Shown: positions 8,231 through 16,943, numbered from the stretch's first letter. The stretch: 64,000 bases of DNA from Laceyella tengchongensis (GCF_900182735.1 NZ_FXTU01000002.1:310001-374000), one strand, 5' to 3'. Notes: a model not told the origin generated them from the letters alone. Numbers and translations are program-made.

Positions 8231-8744
8231 GGTGAACGCCCATCCTTCCCGCAATGAAGATCTTTATATCCAAATCTGCCAGCCAATTCTGCAATCCCAT
8301 ATCCAATCGAACGCCCCGCCGCTCGGGATGAAACCCCATGTAATACACGTGCCGAAGCACGACCGTCGCCCCTGAAAACCGGTTCGCACCGGCCTCTTTG
8401 ACTCGCCTGATCACTTGCCGATTGCTCGTCTGGTATCGAACAGCTTTCCCATCGGGATGGATCAGCTCCAGCACTCCGCCTTCCATGGTGGCAATATGTA
8501 TCGCTTGGGCAATGTCTCGCTCGACCAAGGGCCGGAAAGCCATGTACTCAAGTTGTAATTCCTGCTGCCCGACGAACGTCTTCAGGTTGGTTTCAAACGC
8601 ATGGGCGATGAAGAACAGGGCCGGCAACAACAGCAACAAAAGCATGAAGGCGATCATGAGTTCCACATAGGTGAAGCCGGCGTCGTCACCGCGCTTCGAC
8701 AAACCGGTGCGTAACCCAGCGTTTTTTATGGATTTTCCCGCCAC
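8214..8744 (-). CDS. comGF: ComGF, minor pilin-like competence protein
   Basis: 176 residues, starting with GTG (GAAGGG eight bases upstream). A 21-residue basic leader precedes AGFTYVELMIAFMLLLLLL, a prepilin peptidase-type site followed by the hydrophobic assembly helix. The C-terminal region has the ComGF pattern with LVERDI and TSNRQVIRRV stretches. ComGF is needed for DNA uptake in Bacillus. It overlaps comGE by 59 bases and comGG by 17, so the set is translationally coupled. Confidence 0.78.
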   Translation of the reverse strand: MAGKSIKNAGLRTGLSKRGDDAGFTYVELMIAFMLLLLLLPALFFIAHAFETNLKTFVGQQELQLEYMAFRPLVERDIAQAIHIATMEGGVLELIHPDGKAVRYQTSNRQVIRRVKEAGANRFSGATVVLRHVYYMGFHPERRGVRLDMGLQNWLADLDIKIFIAGRMGVHHAADR

Positions 8745-9063
8745 GATCCTTTCCCTTCACCTCCACCCACACTTCATACAGACGTGGTTCAATCTCAACC
8801 GTCCGCCAATGAACGTGGTAGGGTCCACTTCCCTCTGTCCGACCAGGAAGCCATTCCGCACCCGAACCCGCCAATCCCACGTCGCTCGCCAGACTTTCCA
8901 TTTTATGTTCCAAGATGCGAACCATCTCCATCTCCATTTGTTGTTCATGAAGTTGCAGATTTAATTCCCGGCACAAGGGAACGGCAAAAGCAGTTAAAAC
9001 CCCAAACACCAAAAAAGCCATCATCGTCTCGACCAAGGTGAAGCCACGTTCCCGCCAATTCAT
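8686..9063 (-). CDS. comGE: ComGE, minor pilin-like competence protein
   Basis: 125 residues. RERGFTLVETMMAFLVFGVL (residues 4-23) is a near-perfect type IV prepilin N-terminus: cleavage after Gly, Glu at +5 of the mature protein, then a hydrophobic helix. It is expected to be processed by a ComC-type prepilin peptidase, which is not in this window. The start ATG overlaps the comGD stop by four bases (ATGA). Assignment as ComGE rests on order within the operon. Confidence 0.8.
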   Translation of the reverse strand: MNWRERGFTLVETMMAFLVFGVLTAFAVPLCRELNLQLHEQQMEMEMVRILEHKMESLASDVGLAGSGAEWLPGRTEGSGPYHVHWRTVEIEPRLYEVWVEVKGKDRGGKIHKKRWVTHRFVEAR

Positions 9064-9506
9064 GGCCCCAACTCCACCTTCGGATGGCCCGAAGCCACAT
9101 GGACCACGACTTTGCCAATCGGTTTCCCTTCGCGCTTTAACCAGATCGTCCCCCCACGCACTTGTCCGGTATCGCGAAAAATAATCTGATTGCTCGGATA
9201 ATTGCTGGTGACAGCATATTTAGGCGGAATAAGCAACATTCTTTGGCGCTTAGTACCTTGGCTAACCGTGATTCGCTTGCGAGCGTTATCAAGTATTACC
9301 GTCACTTCCCTCTCCCTGCTCTCGGCTTCCGTCTGCGCTAAAGACAGCTCACTGGCCAACGCCCCAAGGAAAAATTGCCGTTCTGTTCGTTCCCCCATGG
9401 TTGCGAAAGCGGGATAAGTGATAGAAAACATCCATCCTAACACGATGATAACCATAACCAACTCAATCAGCGTCCATCCCCGTTCCCCGGCCTTCATTTG
9501 GCGCAT
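9060..9506 (-). CDS. comGD: ComGD, minor pilin-like competence protein
   Basis: 148 residues from the ATG at 9506; a second ATG at 9497 overlaps the comGC stop as ATGA and is an equally fair start. The prepilin motif is ERGWTLIELVMVIIVLGWMF with Glu at +5, so the leader is only about 10 residues. The body has the pseudopilin (GspH-like) pattern, including a segment resembling IIFRDTGQVRGGTI. It probably forms part of the transformation pseudopilus with ComGC. Confidence 0.8.
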   Translation of the reverse strand: MRQMKAGERGWTLIELVMVIIVLGWMFSITYPAFATMGERTERQFFLGALASELSLAQTEAESREREVTVILDNARKRITVSQGTKRQRMLLIPPKYAVTSNYPSNQIIFRDTGQVRGGTIWLKREGKPIGKVVVHVASGHPKVELGP

Positions 9507-9829
9507 ACCACCCTCTGCTCCGCCGTAATGTTTAAAGAGCGTCGTATCTGATATTCGCCACCGAAGGGACATTTTGGAGCGGAACGTAAGTATCCGCGGC
9601 GTACCAACTCCTTCACATCACCTGGATATTCTCCATACTCCAGATAATAATTGTCGGCTTGGGCGGCGATCATCTGCCGGTTGGCCCGGTCCGCCTGCCG
9701 TTTAGCCTTCTCCCCCGCCACCAGCAAGTTGGGAGACGCAATGGTCAAGATGACGCCGATGATGAACACGACGATTAGCATCTCCATCAAAGTGAAACCC
9801 CTCTCATCGAAAAAGCCCCTGCCTTTCAT
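9494..9829 (-). CDS. comGC: ComGC, major competence pseudopilin
   Basis: 111 residues, usual length. The prepilin site and helix read ERGFTLMEMLIVVFIIGVIL (residues 9-28), and NLLVAGEKAK continues the conserved pilin alpha helix. KCPFGGEYQI near the end resembles the conserved C-terminal loop of ComGC, with two cysteines (KCPF and VVCAK) that could form the disulfide known in this family. ComGC is the main subunit of the pilus that pulls DNA through the wall. The stop lies 13 bases inside the chosen comGD start. Confidence 0.88.
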   Translation of the reverse strand: MKGRGFFDERGFTLMEMLIVVFIIGVILTIASPNLLVAGEKAKRQADRANRQMIAAQADNYYLEYGEYPGDVKELVRRGYLRSAPKCPFGGEYQIRRSLNITAEQRVVCAK

Positions 9830-9842
9830 CCTTCCACCTCCT

Positions 9843-10886
9843 TTAAATCGCCCGCACCAGGTGCAATAATGGCAAAAACATCGCTATGATGATTACGGCA
9901 ATAAACAAGCCGATGATAAAAATGAACAATGGCTCAGCACTGCGGGTGAACCGCTCCAACCGGTTTTTAATGACCATCCCCGTTCCATGAGACAAATGGA
10001 GCAGGATTTGGTCGAGCTTCCCACTTTCCTCACCCAACGCCACCATTTTCACGAGCGACGGTAAAAACAAACCGCGACCGCTTTTGCTAATCGCTTCCGA
10101 CAGTGAAGCACCGCCCATCACACTGTCCACGATGGCGTCGAGAACCCTATCGAGCACCGGCCACGGCGTCATCTTGCGTAAAGCCTGAAGCGCATCAAGC
10201 AACGGAACCCCTGCCTTTAAAAGCGAACCCAATTGGATGGCGAAAAAATGGGTCAGCCGATGTTTCAGCATGCTTCCCACCAGTGGCAAGCAAAACAAGC
10301 CTCTAGCCAACCACGCTCGAATCGGTCTGGGAGCGATACGTGTCCCCACACAAGCAGTCAATCCGCCCCCGGCCCACACCGCTACCTCGGGCATCCAAGC
10401 CCCTGCGGAAGCATGCACGGAAAACAGCCATGCGGTCAGTCCCGGAAGCGACACGTCCATCATCTGGTACAGTTCGGTGAACCGGGGCAACACGACCCCC
10501 AACAGGAACAATAAGGCCAAACTAGCAATCGCCAGCACCAATAGCGGATAGATGAGCGACTTGCCGAGCTCGCGGGTCCAGCGGGCTCTCGTCTCATAGT
10601 AAGACTCGCATTGTTTAAAACCATGTGCGTAATCCCCATGTTCTTCGGCCGCCCGGATGAATGAGATGAAAAGAGCTGGGAAAGCCAACTTTTCCAAAGC
10701 GATGGACAAGCTGAATCCCTGATTCAACAGATGGATCAGCCGCTTGTAAAACCGCTTGGAGATCAACCGTTGTTCTTTGAGCACATCCAGGCTGGTCAAC
10801 AACGGGATTCCACTGTCCAGCAAATGGGCCATCTGCTGGCTGTATAACATGTACTGTTCAGCACTCCATTTGTTCTTTCTCCACAC
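9843..10886 (-). CDS. comGB: ComGB, pilus platform membrane protein
   Basis: 347 residues with a GTG start; the N-terminus WRKNKWSAEQ aligns with Bacillus ComGB, which favours it over an internal ATG at 10850. It belongs to the GspF/PilC family: two T2SSF domains (about 15-130 and 215-335), each followed by membrane helices (LVLAIASLALLFLLGVVLP and LFIFIIGLFIAVIIIAMFLP). GspF-like proteins form the inner membrane platform on which the ATPase assembles the pilus. The start lies 29 bases inside comGA, and comGC follows after 13 bases. Confidence 0.9.
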   Translation of the reverse strand: MWRKNKWSAEQYMLYSQQMAHLLDSGIPLLTSLDVLKEQRLISKRFYKRLIHLLNQGFSLSIALEKLAFPALFISFIRAAEEHGDYAHGFKQCESYYETRARWTRELGKSLIYPLLVLAIASLALLFLLGVVLPRFTELYQMMDVSLPGLTAWLFSVHASAGAWMPEVAVWAGGGLTACVGTRIAPRPIRAWLARGLFCLPLVGSMLKHRLTHFFAIQLGSLLKAGVPLLDALQALRKMTPWPVLDRVLDAIVDSVMGGASLSEAISKSGRGLFLPSLVKMVALGEESGKLDQILLHLSHGTGMVIKNRLERFTRSAEPLFIFIIGLFIAVIIIAMFLPLLHLVRAI

Positions 10887-11973
10887 CTTCGATCACCCGC
10901 ATCCATTCTTCATAAGTGGTTCGATTCTGATCTACCAACGCTTTCACCGCTTCTTTGAGCCCCCTCACCCCTTGTTCCCGCAAAAGGGCCCGCATGTCGG
11001 CCAACGAGGCGCCCTTAGCAATCAGCTGTTCCAGATCCTCATCCATTCCCATCACTTCAAACGCACCTGTTCGCCCATGATATCCCGTGTGTTGGCAGAC
11101 AGAACACCGCTTGCCACCGCATTGGTCACAAACCAGGCGCACCAACCGTTGCGCGATCACCCCCGACAACGCAGCTGCGACCCGGTACGGTGCGATGCCC
11201 ATGTCAACCAGGCGGGTGACCGCCCGAATGGCGTCAGATGTGTGTAGCGAAGAGAGCACCAGATGACCTGATAGCGCCGCGCCTATCGCAATATTGGCCG
11301 TTTCTTCATCCCGGATCTCCCCGATCATGATGATGTCAGGGTCTTGGCGCAACACCGACCGCAACCCCCGAGCAAAGGTCAAACCTGCTTTAGGGCGGAT
11401 TTGGACTTGATTAACTCCTTGTAGCTTCAATTCAATGGGGTCCTCCAATGTGACGATATTGGCCTCTGTCCGGTTTAATGCTTGAATCATGGCGTACAAG
11501 GTGGTCGTTTTGCCTGATCCAGTTGGCCCCGACACAATGACGAGTCCGCTTCCCCGCCGCAAGAGAAGCTCCGTTCTGTCCCGTTCTGCGGGTGGCATTC
11601 CCAAATCATCCAGCTGATAGGCTTGTTGCTCGGTTTTGAGCAATCGTAACACCACTTTTTCGCCATGGGCCGTCGGCAAAGTAGACACACGGACATCTAG
11701 GCGAACGTCCTGTTCCTCCCACCGCATCGCTCCATCCTGGGGCATCCGCTTCTCTCCGATGTCCAGTTGGCTGGTGATTTTAATGTGGGAGATAAGGGCA
11801 TTGGCAAATGCTTTGGCTATCTGATCCGTCTCAAGCAAAAATCCATCGATGCGTTGTCGAATCCGCACATGCGTTGCCTGCGGCTCAATATGAATGTCAC
11901 TCGCCCGTTGTTTGCTCGCTTTAGTCAATAACTGATTGATGAACTGCATGACATCGTGTTTCTTCCCCACCAT
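10858..11973 (-). CDS. comGA: ComGA, pilus assembly ATPase
   Basis: 371 residues from the ATG at 11973 (GGAGAG upstream; an earlier ATG at 11991 lacks a ribosome binding site). It is a GspE/PilB-type secretion ATPase with Walker A GPTGSGKTT at about 149-157, the Asp box IVTLEDPIE, Walker B DPDIIMIGEIRDEET and the His box LSSLHTSDA. A CDQCGGKRCSVC cluster near 310 would bind zinc, as in many PilB proteins. It powers assembly of the ComGC pilus for DNA uptake and in Bacillus also inhibits growth of competent cells. It is first in the operon. Confidence 0.93.
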   Translation of the reverse strand: MVGKKHDVMQFINQLLTKASKQRASDIHIEPQATHVRIRQRIDGFLLETDQIAKAFANALISHIKITSQLDIGEKRMPQDGAMRWEEQDVRLDVRVSTLPTAHGEKVVLRLLKTEQQAYQLDDLGMPPAERDRTELLLRRGSGLVIVSGPTGSGKTTTLYAMIQALNRTEANIVTLEDPIELKLQGVNQVQIRPKAGLTFARGLRSVLRQDPDIIMIGEIRDEETANIAIGAALSGHLVLSSLHTSDAIRAVTRLVDMGIAPYRVAAALSGVIAQRLVRLVCDQCGGKRCSVCQHTGYHGRTGAFEVMGMDEDLEQLIAKGASLADMRALLREQGVRGLKEAVKALVDQNRTTYEEWMRVIEGVEKEQMEC

Positions 11974-12161
11974 CCCATCTCTCCATTTCATCCAGGCAAA
12001 TTTGGAGTCAATTTGACATTTTCTCCCTTAATATGAAAAATCCTGCCTTTTTTCACCAACAACAGAACGTCTATTCGTTCCATTTCAAAAAATAAGAATA
12101 AAAAAATTCATGGATGGTGCATGACATCGGCCCCTTCGGCATACAATAATGATGCCGGCGA
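11974..12161. other. Divergent intergenic region between comGA and tRNA-Gln
   Basis: AT-rich. It must contain the comG operon promoter on the minus strand, but I see no clear ComK box (AAAA-N5-TTTT). The closest is an A-run and T-run separated by seven bases near 12042-12060. The tRNA promoter is at the right end. Confidence 0.5.
12121..12147 (+). promoter_or_regulatory. Probable promoter of tRNA-Gln
   Basis: ATGACA (12121-12126) and TACAAT (12142-12147) lie 15 bases apart, ending 14 bases before the tRNA. A shifted -10 (AATAAT, 12145-12150) gives an 18-base spacer; either fits. Confidence 0.45.
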
Positions 12162-12236
12162 TGGGGAATAGCCAAGTGGTAAGGCAACGGACTTTGACTC
12201 CGTGATGCGTAGGTTCGAATCCTACTTCCCCAGCCA
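12162..12236 (+). tRNA. tRNA-Gln (UUG anticodon)
   Basis: 75 nt with encoded CCA. The acceptor stem TGGGGAA pairs with TTCCCCA, the anticodon stem ACGGA with TCCGT, and the loop CTTTGAC gives anticodon TTG at 12194-12196. The T loop is GGTTCGAATCC. It is a single tRNA gene with its own promoter and terminator. Confidence 0.97.
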
Positions 12237-12275
12237 AAAAAAGTGGTTGACCCATATGGGACAACCACTTTTTTC
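12237..12275. terminator. Terminator after tRNA-Gln
   Basis: AAGTGGTTG-TCCC-type arms (GTGGTTGACCC and GGGACAACCAC) form a near-perfect hairpin, followed by TTTTTT on the plus strand and preceded by an A-run, so it can work both ways. Confidence 0.8.
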
Positions 12276-12293
12276 ATTCTACACTTACAAATA

Positions 12294-12326
12294 AAGAATG
12301 GCTCCCCAAGATGGAAGCCATTCTTC
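12294..12326 (-). terminator. Terminator after the TerC family gene
   Basis: On the minus strand AAGAATGGCT pairs with AGCCATTCTT, followed by a T-rich run. Confidence 0.65.
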
Positions 12327-12331
12327 ACAGA

Positions 12332-13024
12332 CTATGCCGTTTTATGTTTGCCCATGTTTTTTTTGAGCGTATACCCGATCAAGACGACCAAAACCGCCAG
12401 CACGATCGGAATCCCGATGCTCCAGCCTTCCTGCCCTTCCAGCAATGTTTTGGAAACATAAGGGTCTTCCACGATCAAACTACCAGCTGTATAACCCAGT
12501 ATGGCTGATCCGACATACATCAACCATGGAATGCGGTTCATCACCTTTGCCACCAATCCGCTACCCCACATGATGATTGGTATGCTAAGAGCCAGTCCAA
12601 ACAGCACCAAGAATACGTTCCCATGCGCGCTGGCGGCTACGGCGACCACATTGTCAAGGCTCATCACTACATCGGCAATGATGATCGTTTTGATAGCCGA
12701 AGCCAAGGTGGTACCCACGGAAACATGAGGGCCTTCATCTTCTTCCAGCAATAGCTTGAGGGCGATCCACAACAGCAACAACCCGCCAATCGTCATCAAC
12801 AACGGGATTTCCAACAGATATGTGGCAACGGCGGTCAAGGTTGCCCGCAACAGAATCGCCGCCCCCGCCCCAAAGAGAATCGCTTTCTTCCGTTGCTGCT
12901 CTGGCAGATTCCGCGCAGCCATGCCGATGACTACCGCATTGTCGCCGCTTAAAATAAGGTCCAAGATAATGATGTTGAAAAAACCAACCCAAAATTTCAA
13001 ATCCATAAACCCAATCGCTTCCAT
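12332..13024 (-). CDS. TerC family integral membrane protein (YjbE-like)
   Basis: 230 residues, seven or so hydrophobic helices. It carries the TerC signatures LILSGDNAVVIGMA (about 23-36) and DVVMSLDNVVAVAA (about 117-130), whose acidic residues are thought to form a metal site. TerC proteins of Bacillus (YkoY, YjbE, YceF) are linked to manganese efflux and metalation of secreted enzymes. The ATG has GAGGGG upstream. Transcription is toward its own terminator, and a 242-bp leader region lies upstream. Confidence 0.88.
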   Translation of the reverse strand: MEAIGFMDLKFWVGFFNIIILDLILSGDNAVVIGMAARNLPEQQRKKAILFGAGAAILLRATLTAVATYLLEIPLLMTIGGLLLLWIALKLLLEEDEGPHVSVGTTLASAIKTIIIADVVMSLDNVVAVAASAHGNVFLVLFGLALSIPIIMWGSGLVAKVMNRIPWLMYVGSAILGYTAGSLIVEDPYVSKTLLEGQEGWSIGIPIVLAVLVVLIGYTLKKNMGKHKTA

Positions 13025-13266
13025 TGTTCAGCCCCTCATCTAGCAGTAATCTGCAAATCCATCCACCCCGAATCCTCATCCCCCAACCCGGGACGAAACA
13101 CGGATACTCACAAATGAACGATTCACACCGGCAGGCCGGCACTTGCCCCGGTCAAAGGGCGCCGGGAGGCTTGTCACCCTATCCTTATGATAAAAAGGGT
13201 CGCGCGATGACAGGAAGGCGTACAACCGTAAGTAGCCTGCTTCCCAGCACTTTAGCCTGCGATCGT
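13025..13266 (-). other. Long leader region upstream of the TerC gene
   Basis: 242 bases between thiI and the TerC gene, GC-rich, with several short inverted repeats on the minus strand (for example ACCCT..AGGGT near 13175-13200, and CCGGC/GCCGG segments near 13125-13165). Manganese yybP-ykoY riboswitches often precede such genes, but the expected GGGGAGTAG motif is absent, so I do not call one. Confidence 0.3.
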
Positions 13267-14466
13267 TCAGAAATAAGAGAGTTCCTCATCCGGCTGTTCC
13301 GGAACTAAATCAATCACTTCGACGCCATCAACCGCTTCTTGGATCAACCGCTCCAAGTCCAACTTCGCTTCTTGCGCACGGGCCACTTCTTTATCCGGTT
13401 TGGTTTTGGGCGCTTTGGGCAAGAAGACGGTACAACAGTCTTCATAAGGCAAAATCGATGTTTCATAAGTGCCGATGCGCTTGGCGATATTCATGATCTC
13501 ATGTTTGTCCATTCCGATCACCGGGCGCAAAATCGGCATCCGGGTTACATCATTAATTGCATTCATGCTCTCAAGCGTCTGACTGGCCACTTGGCCCAAG
13601 CTCTCCCCAGTCACCAGCGCCAACGCCCCATTGCGCTTAGCCACCTCTTCGGATATCCGTAGCATGATGCGCCGCATGACGGTGATCGAGTACGACTCAA
13701 AACAGTGTTTGTTGATTTCCGTTTGGATTTCGGTAAAAGGCACCACATGTAACTTGATGCGGCCGCCGTAACGCGTAAGCGTCTGCGCCAAGTCAATCAC
13801 TTTTTGTTTGGCCCGTTCGCTGGTAAACGGATAACTGTGAAAATGGATCGCATGCAATTCAGCGCCGCGTTTCAGCGCCAAGTAGCCTGCGACAGGGCTG
13901 TCAATCCCGCCGGATAAGAGCAACATCACGCGCCCACTCACACCGACAGGCAAGCCTCCTGGCCCGTTGATGTCATTGCCGTAAACGTAAGAATATTTAC
14001 CACGTACTTCGACATGAACGGTCAGCTCCGGATTGTGCACATCTACTTTGAGCTGCGGAAACATCCCCAACAGATAGCCACCCAACCGATGATTCATCTC
14101 TTGCGAGCCGATGGGGAACGTTTTGTTGGCCCGTTTGCTGTTCACTTTGAACGTGCGGACGGCATCGCGTTGTGACTCAACCAACTCCCGCACGGCCCCT
14201 TTAATTTCTTCCCAATCAGAGGCGACACGAATCGCCGGGCTGATGCCTACCAAGCCAAACACTTGAGACACTTCTTCCAAAATAGGCTCGACAGCTTGTT
14301 CCCCAAACTCAATAAAAATGCGCCCATGGGTTTTGTTCACTTGAACGCCTGGAAACCGTCTCACTTTGTCACGGATATTTTTTACCAGGCGGTCTTCAAA
14401 TTCCGCTTTGTTTTTGCCTTTTAAGGCCAGCTCACCATATCGCACCAAAATGCAGTTTCTTTTCAT
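13267..14466 (-). CDS. thiI: tRNA 4-thiouridine sulfurtransferase
   Basis: 399 residues. ThiI adenylates U8 of tRNA and transfers sulfur to it; in many bacteria it also supplies sulfur for thiamine thiazole. The N-terminal ferredoxin-like and THUMP domains (about 1-165) are followed by a PP-loop pyrophosphatase domain starting at SGGIDSPVAGYLA (near 185). No C-terminal rhodanese domain is present, as in Bacillus, where the partner desulfurase NifZ delivers sulfur. The start overlaps the desulfurase gene by four bases, so the pair is translationally coupled. Confidence 0.94.
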   Translation of the reverse strand: MKRNCILVRYGELALKGKNKAEFEDRLVKNIRDKVRRFPGVQVNKTHGRIFIEFGEQAVEPILEEVSQVFGLVGISPAIRVASDWEEIKGAVRELVESQRDAVRTFKVNSKRANKTFPIGSQEMNHRLGGYLLGMFPQLKVDVHNPELTVHVEVRGKYSYVYGNDINGPGGLPVGVSGRVMLLLSGGIDSPVAGYLALKRGAELHAIHFHSYPFTSERAKQKVIDLAQTLTRYGGRIKLHVVPFTEIQTEINKHCFESYSITVMRRIMLRISEEVAKRNGALALVTGESLGQVASQTLESMNAINDVTRMPILRPVIGMDKHEIMNIAKRIGTYETSILPYEDCCTVFLPKAPKTKPDKEVARAQEAKLDLERLIQEAVDGVEVIDLVPEQPDEELSYF

Positions 14467-15626
14467 CTCTTACGCACCTTTATCACTTGTTGTAATGATG
14501 GAATCACTTTTAGCAAGGCATCCGCCGCATGGCGCACCTCTTCCTCCGTCGTCATCAAGCCCATGCTGATGCGTATGGAGCCCACCGCTGCTTCATCCTC
14601 CAAGCCAATCGCTTTGAGCACCCGACTGGGCACCTCTTTTTTGGATGAACACGCCGATTTGCTGGAAACGACCACTCCCTCTTGCTCCAATGCATGCACG
14701 ATGACCTCTGATTTCAGTCCGGGGAAAGAGAGACTCAATATGTAGGGAGCCCCACCGTTACCGGTCACATCACCATTGACGCGAACCCCCTTGATTTCAG
14801 CGGTTATGCGCTGAATCAGCCACTCCTTCCATGCACGGCACCTTTCCATAAAGGCATCCCTTTGTTTGCCTGCGAGCGCAGTCGCTTTAGCCAAACCGAC
14901 GATGCCGGGCAGATTTTGCGTGCCCGATCGCAAGGCTTGCTCTTGTCCACCGCCGGCAAGAAGGGGAGTCAATTGTAGATTTTTCCGCTTATATAAACAG
15001 CCGATCCCTTTCGGCCCGTGAAATTTATGCCCTGACACCGATAATAGATCAATCCCCCATTGTTCAGGATAAATGGGAAACTTGGCAAACGATTGGACAG
15101 CATCCACATGAAACAAAACTTTGGGATAACGCCTCAACCGTTTCCCAATCTCACTGATTGGCTGGACGGTTCCGATTTCGTTGTTGACGTGCATGACAGA
15201 AACAAGCACAGTGTCTTCTGTTATGGATTGTTCCACCAACTCAGGGCTGACGCGGCCCAAATGGTCAACAGGGAGCATGCTGATCCGCCATCCCCGCTGT
15301 TCCAGCTGTTTGCATGTATCATAGACTGAAGGGTGCTCCAACTCGGTGGTGATGATGTGCTTGCCCCGGTGCTGATACGCTTCGGCCACTCCCTTGATCG
15401 CCATATTATTTGCTTCGGTTCCGCCCGAGGTGAAAATGATTTCCTGCGGACTGGCAGCGAGCTCTTGAGCTATGATTTTACGGGCTTGCTCCATCAACCG
15501 TTCCGCTTTGACCCCCAGCCCATGCAGAGAAGACGGATTTCCGTACACATTGGCCATCACATCTGCCATCACCTTGATCACGTCGGCGTCCGTTTGCGTC
15601 GTCGCACTGTTGTCCAAATAGATCAT
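14463..15626 (-). CDS. Cysteine desulfurase partner of ThiI (NifS/IscS family)
   Basis: 387 residues of a PLP-dependent class V aminotransferase fold. The PLP lysine is in SVSGHKFHGPKG (near 205), GGTEANNMA (near 70) is a cofactor-contact motif, and the active-site cysteine is in VVSSKSACSSKK (near 325). It removes sulfur from cysteine as a persulfide. Direct coupling to thiI by ATGA-type overlap matches Bacillus NifZ, dedicated to 4-thiouridine synthesis, more than a general IscS/SufS. It starts with ATG and AAGGAGGG upstream. Confidence 0.92.
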   Translation of the reverse strand: MIYLDNSATTQTDADVIKVMADVMANVYGNPSSLHGLGVKAERLMEQARKIIAQELAASPQEIIFTSGGTEANNMAIKGVAEAYQHRGKHIITTELEHPSVYDTCKQLEQRGWRISMLPVDHLGRVSPELVEQSITEDTVLVSVMHVNNEIGTVQPISEIGKRLRRYPKVLFHVDAVQSFAKFPIYPEQWGIDLLSVSGHKFHGPKGIGCLYKRKNLQLTPLLAGGGQEQALRSGTQNLPGIVGLAKATALAGKQRDAFMERCRAWKEWLIQRITAEIKGVRVNGDVTGNGGAPYILSLSFPGLKSEVIVHALEQEGVVVSSKSACSSKKEVPSRVLKAIGLEDEAAVGSIRISMGLMTTEEEVRHAADALLKVIPSLQQVIKVRKR

Positions 15627-15755
15627 CGCACAACCCTCCTTTCATTCTCCTCACTTCTATAACTTCACCATTCTAACATAAAACAAAACACCTGACATGA
15701 CAGTCAGGTGTGAGCTTATTGACAAATCAGTCTCATGTTGACGGTTTTCTTCCCA

Positions 15756-15892
15756 CTAGGGCGTTTCTGATCAATAGGCCAGGGGCTCCAAAACCCTTTT
15801 CTCATTCGCTACACTTGTTTATCAGCGCTCCTCGAGAAAAGGGTTTTCCGGTGCTTCTTCCCCACCAACTTGATTTGCCAGACGCACCCTAG
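15756..15892. repeat. Palindromic MITE-like element
   Basis: A 137-bp segment whose ends are imperfect inverted repeats (CTAGGGCGTTTCTG at 15756-15769 and CAGACGCACCCTAG at 15879-15892), with ATCAA/TTGAT just inside. It encloses a perfect 14-bp inverted repeat, AAAACCCTTTTCTC (15790-15803) and GAGAAAAGGGTTTT (15834-15847). It encodes no protein. A diverged piece of its centre occurs at 18977-19024. Confidence 0.45.
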
Positions 15893-15902
15893 CATACCTT
15901 CC

Positions 15903-16943
15903 TTACCTTCCGGCGGTGTTCTCTCCTCCGCTTCGAACACTTGACGCGCGCACGATCAGTTCAGAAGGGAGCAGAATTTCTTTTTTCATCCCCGCCTTGG
16001 CCGGATTTTCCAACGTGTCGATTAACAGCTCCATCGCCTCAATCCCCAATTCGTATGCCAATATTCTGACGCTGGTCATCGGGGGGCGTACAAACGAAAG
16101 GAGCGGAGAGTCGTTGAAACCAACCACACCCAATTGTTCAGGTACCCGGTAATGGCTTGTCTCAGCGTATTTGAGCGCGCCCAGCGCCAACAAATCGTCC
16201 GCCGCTAGCACAGCGTCAAAGGCAATCCCTCTTTCTTTTGCTTCCAAAAGCGCCCGGTACCCACCTTCGATCGAAAACTCTGCTTCAAGCGCATGGGATT
16301 CATCATATGCGCGTTGCCATTCGTAACATGCTTGCTTGTAACCGGCCAGGCGATCTTGCGTCACCACAAGGCGGCGGTCTCCGCCAAGAAACAAGACCCG
16401 TTCATAGCCTTGTTCAAACAGGTGGGCCGTCGCCGTTCGTGCCGCTTGTACATTGTCATTGTTGACCGACAGCACCGGCTTTTCCGCACTTCGTCCGATG
16501 AGCACAAACGGAATCTGTTCTTCTGCCAAGGCGTCAATCAAGCGGTCTTTCATCCGGGAGGTAGAAACAATTAACCCATCGACACGCCGCTCTTTGATCA
16601 AGCGCATACATTTTTCCCGTTCCTCCTCCGCGGAAGGATTAATCGACAGCAAAATATTGTAGTCAAGCGCTTGGGCAACCGTAGACATCCCTCTCATCAC
16701 TTCTGAAAAAAAAGGGTTGGCAAAAGCTTCATCCGCTTGCCTGGCAACCGTAAAACCGATGGTACGCGTATGGCTTCTGGCCAAACTTCTAGCAATAGCA
16801 TTGGGAACATAATTCAACTCCTCCATCGCCTGTTGCACACGCAGCTTCGTTTGAAGGCTGATCCGGTTGCTTCCCGCGATCACACGGGAAACGGTTGAAG
16901 GGGAAACAGCCGCCCGTCTTGCAACATCTTTGATTGTAACCAT
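15903..16943 (-). CDS. LacI/GalR family transcriptional regulator
   Basis: 346 residues. The N-terminal helix-turn-helix is textbook (TIKDVARRAAVSPSTVSRVI, residues 3-22) with a hinge helix at NAIARSLAR, then a periplasmic-binding-protein-like sugar-sensing domain from about 62. The C-terminal domain has the usual VGFNDSPLLSFVRPPMTSVR segment that positions the effector pocket. It lies alone, with no sugar transporter or hydrolase nearby, so its regulon must be elsewhere. The ATG has AAGGAGCG upstream. It is more like MalR or CcpA-type local regulators than a housekeeping protein, but I cannot name it. Confidence 0.9.
   Translation of the reverse strand: MVTIKDVARRAAVSPSTVSRVIAGSNRISLQTKLRVQQAMEELNYVPNAIARSLARSHTRTIGFTVARQADEAFANPFFSEVMRGMSTVAQALDYNILLSINPSAEEEREKCMRLIKERRVDGLIVSTSRMKDRLIDALAEEQIPFVLIGRSAEKPVLSVNNDNVQAARTATAHLFEQGYERVLFLGGDRRLVVTQDRLAGYKQACYEWQRAYDESHALEAEFSIEGGYRALLEAKERGIAFDAVLAADDLLALGALKYAETSHYRVPEQLGVVGFNDSPLLSFVRPPMTSVRILAYELGIEAMELLIDTLENPAKAGMKKEILLPSELIVRASSVRSGGENTAGR

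Noticed and set aside
11974..12161. Possible ComK box (AAAA-N5-TTTT) upstream of comGA
   Set aside because: The nearest A-run and T-run are seven bases apart and only one half pair is present, so the site does not meet the ComK spacing.
13025..13266. yybP-ykoY manganese riboswitch before the TerC gene
   Set aside because: The expected core motif (GGGGAGTAG and partner) is not present on either strand.
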